Shown: positions 61,352 to 64,000 of the stretch, piece by piece
Position numbering within the stretch: the first letter of the stretch is position 1
Layout: each line of letters opens with the position of its first letter
DNA from: Pseudomonas poae
Lineage (GTDB): Bacteria > Pseudomonadota > Gammaproteobacteria > Pseudomonadales > Pseudomonadaceae
Assembly: GCF_001439785.1 (NCBI RefSeq)
Contig: NZ_JYLI01000021.1
Location: forward strand, 1 to 64,000
Direction: 5' to 3'
Length of the DNA stretch: 64,000 bases
Position numbers and translations under genes: made by a program
Notes under the pieces: model-generated
The model's input: the letters and a program-made list of their open reading frames with translations, nothing else
Told to the model about the DNA's origin: nothing
Databases searched by the model: none

Positions 61352-61424
61352 TATCGGGAGCAAGCCCCTTCCCACATTTTGGCCGTGAACACCCGGCTAA
61401 TGTGGGAGAGGCTTGCTCCCGATA
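61352..61424. repeat. REPIN overlapping the aminopeptidase 3' end
   Basis: Arms 61352-61376 and 61401-61424. The right arm lies inside the coding end of the minus-strand aminopeptidase (stop at 61397), encoding its last residues IGSKPLPH. Between converging genes. Confidence 0.9.
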
Positions 61425-62473
61425 AGACCAGCACTGGCAACCCCCTCCAACTGCCTGAGCGCCGCCTTGCGCTGCGCCACCGGCAACCCACCCAGCCTCT
61501 GGACTGCCGCATAAAACTTCACCCAGTCCCCACCTTGCTGCCTGAACAACCCGGCAAACGCCGGCACCCACTGGTCATACAGTCCGAACGGCAGCAACCG
61601 CGCATTGTTCAGCGGCTGGTCGATCCACGCGTCATAGCGCTTGTCGCCTGCCCACTGGCTGTCGCGCAGGTGCCGATACTCGCTGCGCAGACGCTCGAAC
61701 TCCGCCGCCTTGGCCTGGCGCATGGCATCGGCGGCCAGAGGCTGTGCGTAGAGCTTCTCCAGGCGCGTGCGGGTGTCGAGGATCAACCGGATGAACTGGT
61801 CACGCTGCTGCGACGTCGCCAGGCTGAGCGGCGCCAGCCCTCTTGCGGCGCGCCATTGGCGGGTGCCTTCCTGCTCGACGAAGGTGGCAAATGACTCATT
61901 GAATTCGGTGTCGTCCTTCACATAGAAGCGCTGGTGCGCCAACTCATGAAAGATCAACGTGGCCAGGCGCTCATCGCCCCAGCTCATCATCGAACTCATG
62001 ATCGGGTCGTTGAACCAGCCCAGGGTGGAGTAGGCCTCGACGCCACCGATGGCGACATCCAGGCCCTGTTCTCGCAACAGCGCCGCCTCACCCCGCGCCG
62101 CGCCCTGGTTGTAGTACCCGCGATAGGCCACGCACCCGGCGATGGGGAAGCAATGGTTCTGCGGCGACAGGGAAAATTCCTGCGTGGCAAAGACATTCCA
62201 CACCACATACGGTCGGTGGATGTCAGCGTACAACCGGTAACTTTGATTGTCCGGCAGGTGCAGGTGCTCGCTGGCAAATGTGCGGGCTTTTTGCGACTGG
62301 GCGAGGTGTTCACGCAAGACCTGGGGCCGGGACGGGTCGGCAATAACGGCGGCCACCGGCTCCCGCGCGTGTAACAACTGCCATTGGCCGTCGGCCAGTT
62401 GGCTGTAATAACCGACGCTGGAGCAACCGCCGAGCAACAAGAGCAGCATCGCGGGAAATAAACGCCTGACCAT
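61397..62473 (-). CDS. putative lipoprotein aminopeptidase (DUF2265-type, HELAH motif)
   Basis: A 358-residue lipoprotein (lipobox LLGGC) with a zinc-peptidase motif HELAH in IFHELAHQRFYVKDDTEFNESFATFVEQEG; the second Glu-rich part gives further ligands. The family is annotated as predicted aminopeptidase. ATG 62473 (MVRRLFPAM) starts the signal. The final eight residues derive from a REP arm. Confidence 0.85.
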   Translation of the reverse strand: MVRRLFPAMLLLLLGGCSSVGYYSQLADGQWQLLHAREPVAAVIADPSRPQVLREHLAQSQKARTFASEHLHLPDNQSYRLYADIHRPYVVWNVFATQEFSLSPQNHCFPIAGCVAYRGYYNQGAARGEAALLREQGLDVAIGGVEAYSTLGWFNDPIMSSMMSWGDERLATLIFHELAHQRFYVKDDTEFNESFATFVEQEGTRQWRAARGLAPLSLATSQQRDQFIRLILDTRTRLEKLYAQPLAADAMRQAKAAEFERLRSEYRHLRDSQWAGDKRYDAWIDQPLNNARLLPFGLYDQWVPAFAGLFRQQGGDWVKFYAAVQRLGGLPVAQRKAALRQLEGVASAGLIGSKPLPH

Positions 62474-62583
62474 GCGGCGGCTGCTCCTGAGTAATGGGGT
62501 CGCCAGACTATCGCGCTTGAAGGTGATTTTTCCACGCGATGACGTGTTTATACTCAAACCTCGTCCCGCGTTGAGTCCCCACC

Positions 62584-63006
62584 ATGCGCCAGCTTCTGAT
62601 TCCCGCCGCCGCTCTATTGCTCAGCGCCTGCGCGTTGACGCCCTTGCCAGCCGTCGACCCGCAGCAGGCGTGGGTCGATTTCACCACCCCCACACCCGGT
62701 GCCAAGCTGGTGATGGCAGAGCGTCTGGACGGGGAGAAACTCGATGACGGTCGCTTCTTCCAAATGCCCCCCGGCCCTCACGAACTGATGGTGCGCTTTG
62801 ATTTTGAAGTGCCGGCAGGTGGCGGATTGGGCGGCCTCAGCCAGATGATGTACCGCACCTGTTTCATGACGCTGCAGTACAACCACTTCAAGGCCGGCCA
62901 GCGCTACGTGCTGGAAGGACGCTCGCTGGCGTTCACGCCCAACATCCGCCTGTATGACACTGCGCGTCAGCTGCTGGCCGAAGAACGCAGCGTCAACTGC
63001 CTCTGA
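62584..63006 (+). CDS. small lipoprotein, unknown
   Basis: A 140-residue lipoprotein (lipobox LLSAC). The mature part is probably a beta-rich domain (GAKLVMAERLDGEKLDDGRFFQMPPGPHELMVRFDFEVP) resembling carrier-type or immunoglobulin-like folds seen in other Pseudomonas lipoproteins. A Gly-rich loop AGGGLGGLSQ and two Cys (RTCFMTL, and Cys139 in the penultimate position) may bind each other. No family name is certain. Confidence 0.7.
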   Translation: MRQLLIPAAALLLSACALTPLPAVDPQQAWVDFTTPTPGAKLVMAERLDGEKLDDGRFFQMPPGPHELMVRFDFEVPAGGGLGGLSQMMYRTCFMTLQYNHFKAGQRYVLEGRSLAFTPNIRLYDTARQLLAEERSVNCL

Positions 63007-63246
63007 TCAGTCGTTGTTTTTCTGATAGATGATGCGCTTGGTGCCGTTTTCGCACGAACCGACAATCATGGCGCTGTCATGATTCTTGGCTTCTTCGGCC
63101 GTGATGATTTCCAGGGTGTAGGACGGAATCGCCTTGGCCTGGATATTCACTTCGATCTCTTTTCTAAGCTCTTCACAATCTTTTGGTGCGGCCACAGCCG
63201 ATGTGGCCAATACACCGCAGATGATTGCCAAGGCAAAACGTTTCAT
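63007..63246 (-). CDS. DUF1161 small exported protein
   Basis: A 79-residue periplasmic protein with signal peptide (about residues 1-19, VA-AP) and two Cys in CEELRKEIEVNIQAKAI and GSCENGTKRIIY, the DUF1161 pattern. It ends directly beside the convergent lipoprotein (stops abut at 63006/63007). Function unknown. Confidence 0.85.
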   Translation of the reverse strand: MKRFALAIICGVLATSAVAAPKDCEELRKEIEVNIQAKAIPSYTLEIITAEEAKNHDSAMIVGSCENGTKRIIYQKNND

Positions 63247-63351
63247 GTGTGTAGCTCCCTGAATGCATGCGCACGGGTGTGCGCCTAGGCTGCATATGGC
63301 TATAGGACCACATTTGCGAAACGGGAGTTCTGATTTAACGCACAACTGAAG

Positions 63352-63381
63352 AGGTGGGAGGAGACTTGCTCCCTCCCACAT
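63352..63381. repeat. single REP palindrome
   Basis: GGTGGGAGGAGACTTGCTCCCTCCCAC, stem with loop ACTTG-type centre, between DUF1161 and osmC (tandem). Confidence 0.75.
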
Positions 63382-63408
63382 CAGACCTGCAGTGTTTTGC
63401 AGGCTGCG

Positions 63409-63840
63409 TCAGTTAACGAGCGTGCCGTCCAGGGTGATGGTGGCGTTCAGCACCTTCGACACTGGGCAACCCTCTTTGGCCTTCTTGCTCAGCTCATCGA
63501 ACTGCGCCTGGCTGGCGCCGGGAATTTTGGCCTTCAGCACCAGGTGAACGGCGCTAATGGCGAAGCCACCTTCAACCTGATCCAGGGTTACTTCTGCCTG
63601 GGTGTCGATGCTGTCAGCCTTGAGGCCAGCGTCGCCAAGGATCATGGAAAATGCCATGGAGAAACAGCCGGCATGGGCAGCACCGATCAGTTCTTCAGGG
63701 TTGGTGCCCTTGCCGCCCTCGAAACGGGCCTTGAAGCCGTAGGGCGCTTCGCGAAGTACGCCGGTTTCCGTGGAGATGGAACCCAGGCCAGTCTTGAGAT
63801 CACCTTCCCAATGCGCGGATGCTTTTTTAACGATACTCAT
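63409..63840 (-). CDS. osmC: OsmC-family organic hydroperoxide reductase
   Basis: A 143-residue OsmC protein with two redox Cys: peroxidatic in AHAGCFSMAFSM and resolving in KEGCPVSKVL. It reduces organic hydroperoxides and is typically stress-induced. ATG 63840 gives the standard MSIVKKASAHWEGDLKTG start. Upstream at 63907-63880 is a good AlgU promoter, in line with the AlgU dependence of osmC in P. aeruginosa. Confidence 0.93.
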   Translation of the reverse strand: MSIVKKASAHWEGDLKTGLGSISTETGVLREAPYGFKARFEGGKGTNPEELIGAAHAGCFSMAFSMILGDAGLKADSIDTQAEVTLDQVEGGFAISAVHLVLKAKIPGASQAQFDELSKKAKEGCPVSKVLNATITLDGTLVN

Positions 63841-63879
63841 AGCGGTCTCCTCGAACGGTGGTTTTACGTAGTCAAGGAT

Positions 63880-63907
63880 TCTGAGGTTAGACGGCGCGGC
63901 AAAGTTC
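63880..63907 (-). promoter_or_regulatory. AlgU (sigma-22) promoter of osmC
   Basis: On the minus strand: GAACTT (63907-63902), 17-base spacer, TCAGA (63884-63880), with the transcript start about 35 bases before the ATG. Identical boxes to the ersA promoter. Confidence 0.8.
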
Positions 63908-63935
63908 ATCTTGTCGGAAAAACCTAGCGATTTAG

Positions 63936-63949
63936 TAGGAAATTTCCTA
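63936..63949. promoter_or_regulatory. 14-bp perfect palindrome, possible operator
   Basis: TAGGAAATTTCCTA lies 29 bp upstream of the osmC -35. It could bind a dimeric regulator of osmC or of the next gene beyond the window. I cannot name the protein. Confidence 0.4.
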
Positions 63950-64000
63950 GCCTGCTATTGAATCTCGGGTATATGCCCTCATTTTACAGAGCATGCACAT

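Noticed and set aside
1..64000. CRISPR arrays, tRNA or rRNA genes, prophage or transposase-bearing IS
   Set aside because: I saw no regularly spaced direct repeats, cloverleaf-type sequence, rRNA signature or transposase-like product; repeats seen are REP/REPIN/MITE-like only.

Overview
The window looks like chromosomal DNA of a fluorescent-group Pseudomonas (P. fluorescens type). Three things point there: high-GC coding with dense gene packing; gene order familiar from Pseudomonas (dsbA-cytochrome c4-engB-ErsA-polA-DUF2782-thrB-znuA/zur-znuCB, katE, metNIQ, algB-kinB, split pntAA/pntAB/pntB); and many short REP/REPIN palindromes of the GGGAGC-GCTTGCTCCC and GGAGCGGGCTTGCTCGCG kind between genes. 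I see no rRNA, tRNA, CRISPR, prophage or insertion sequence with a transposase. This is mostly core and conserved accessory genome.

Layout. 0.2-3.7 kb: glutaryl-CoA degradation (gcdH plus a family III CoA-transferase) with a divergent LysR regulator. 4.1-8.7 kb: proton-translocating transhydrogenase (pntAA, pntAB, pntB) and an acetyl-CoA hydrolase/CoA-transferase. 8.7-12.6 kb: a DUF1127 gene preceded by a cluster of TACAG/CTGTA boxes, then three tandem paralogous DUF2388 exported proteins followed by an exported protein with both an HELTH metalloprotease-like motif and an Lnb/DUF4105 His-Cys signature. 12.9-22.2 kb: transporters (CitMHS citrate, TerC, Na/Pi, nucleoside-recognition, GltP) with a membrane-anchored M16 peptidase and a DUF5924 protein. 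22.9-27.4 kb: Ivy lysozyme inhibitor, DUF1328, a small membrane protein, and the algB-kinB two-component pair. 27.7-32.9 kb: AmiD-type amidase, a DgcH-like diguanylate cyclase, an exo/endonuclease/phosphatase, dsbA, cytochrome c4.

33-47 kb: engB, the sRNA ErsA with a good AlgU promoter, polA, DUF2782, thrB, the zinc locus (znuA, Zur box, zur-znuC-znuB), a lipoprotein, catalase HPII, and metNIQ. 47-53.6 kb: SCO1 and CtaG copper chaperones without their cytochrome oxidase genes, an unknown helical protein, a SulP transporter-carbonic anhydrase pair, and a radical SAM gene behind a perfect LexA box. 53.6-57.5 kb: the three-subunit gluconate 2-dehydrogenase operon. 57.7-64 kb: yheV-prlC, gamma-carbonic anhydrase, HAD phosphatase, a HELAH aminopeptidase, lipoprotein, DUF1161 and osmC, the last behind an AlgU-type promoter.

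Themes. Envelope stress recurs (AlgU promoters at ersA and osmC; algB-kinB; Ivy; DsbA; amidase). The least explained unit is the 9.5-12.6 kb DUF2388x3/Lnb-like cluster. Repeats are the other notable layer: five REPINs, several single REPs, and two near-identical ~185 bp composite repeats in opposite orientation 22 kb apart. Six of these repeats sit in 3'-to-3' (convergent) gaps, and one REP arm has become the coding end of a gene.
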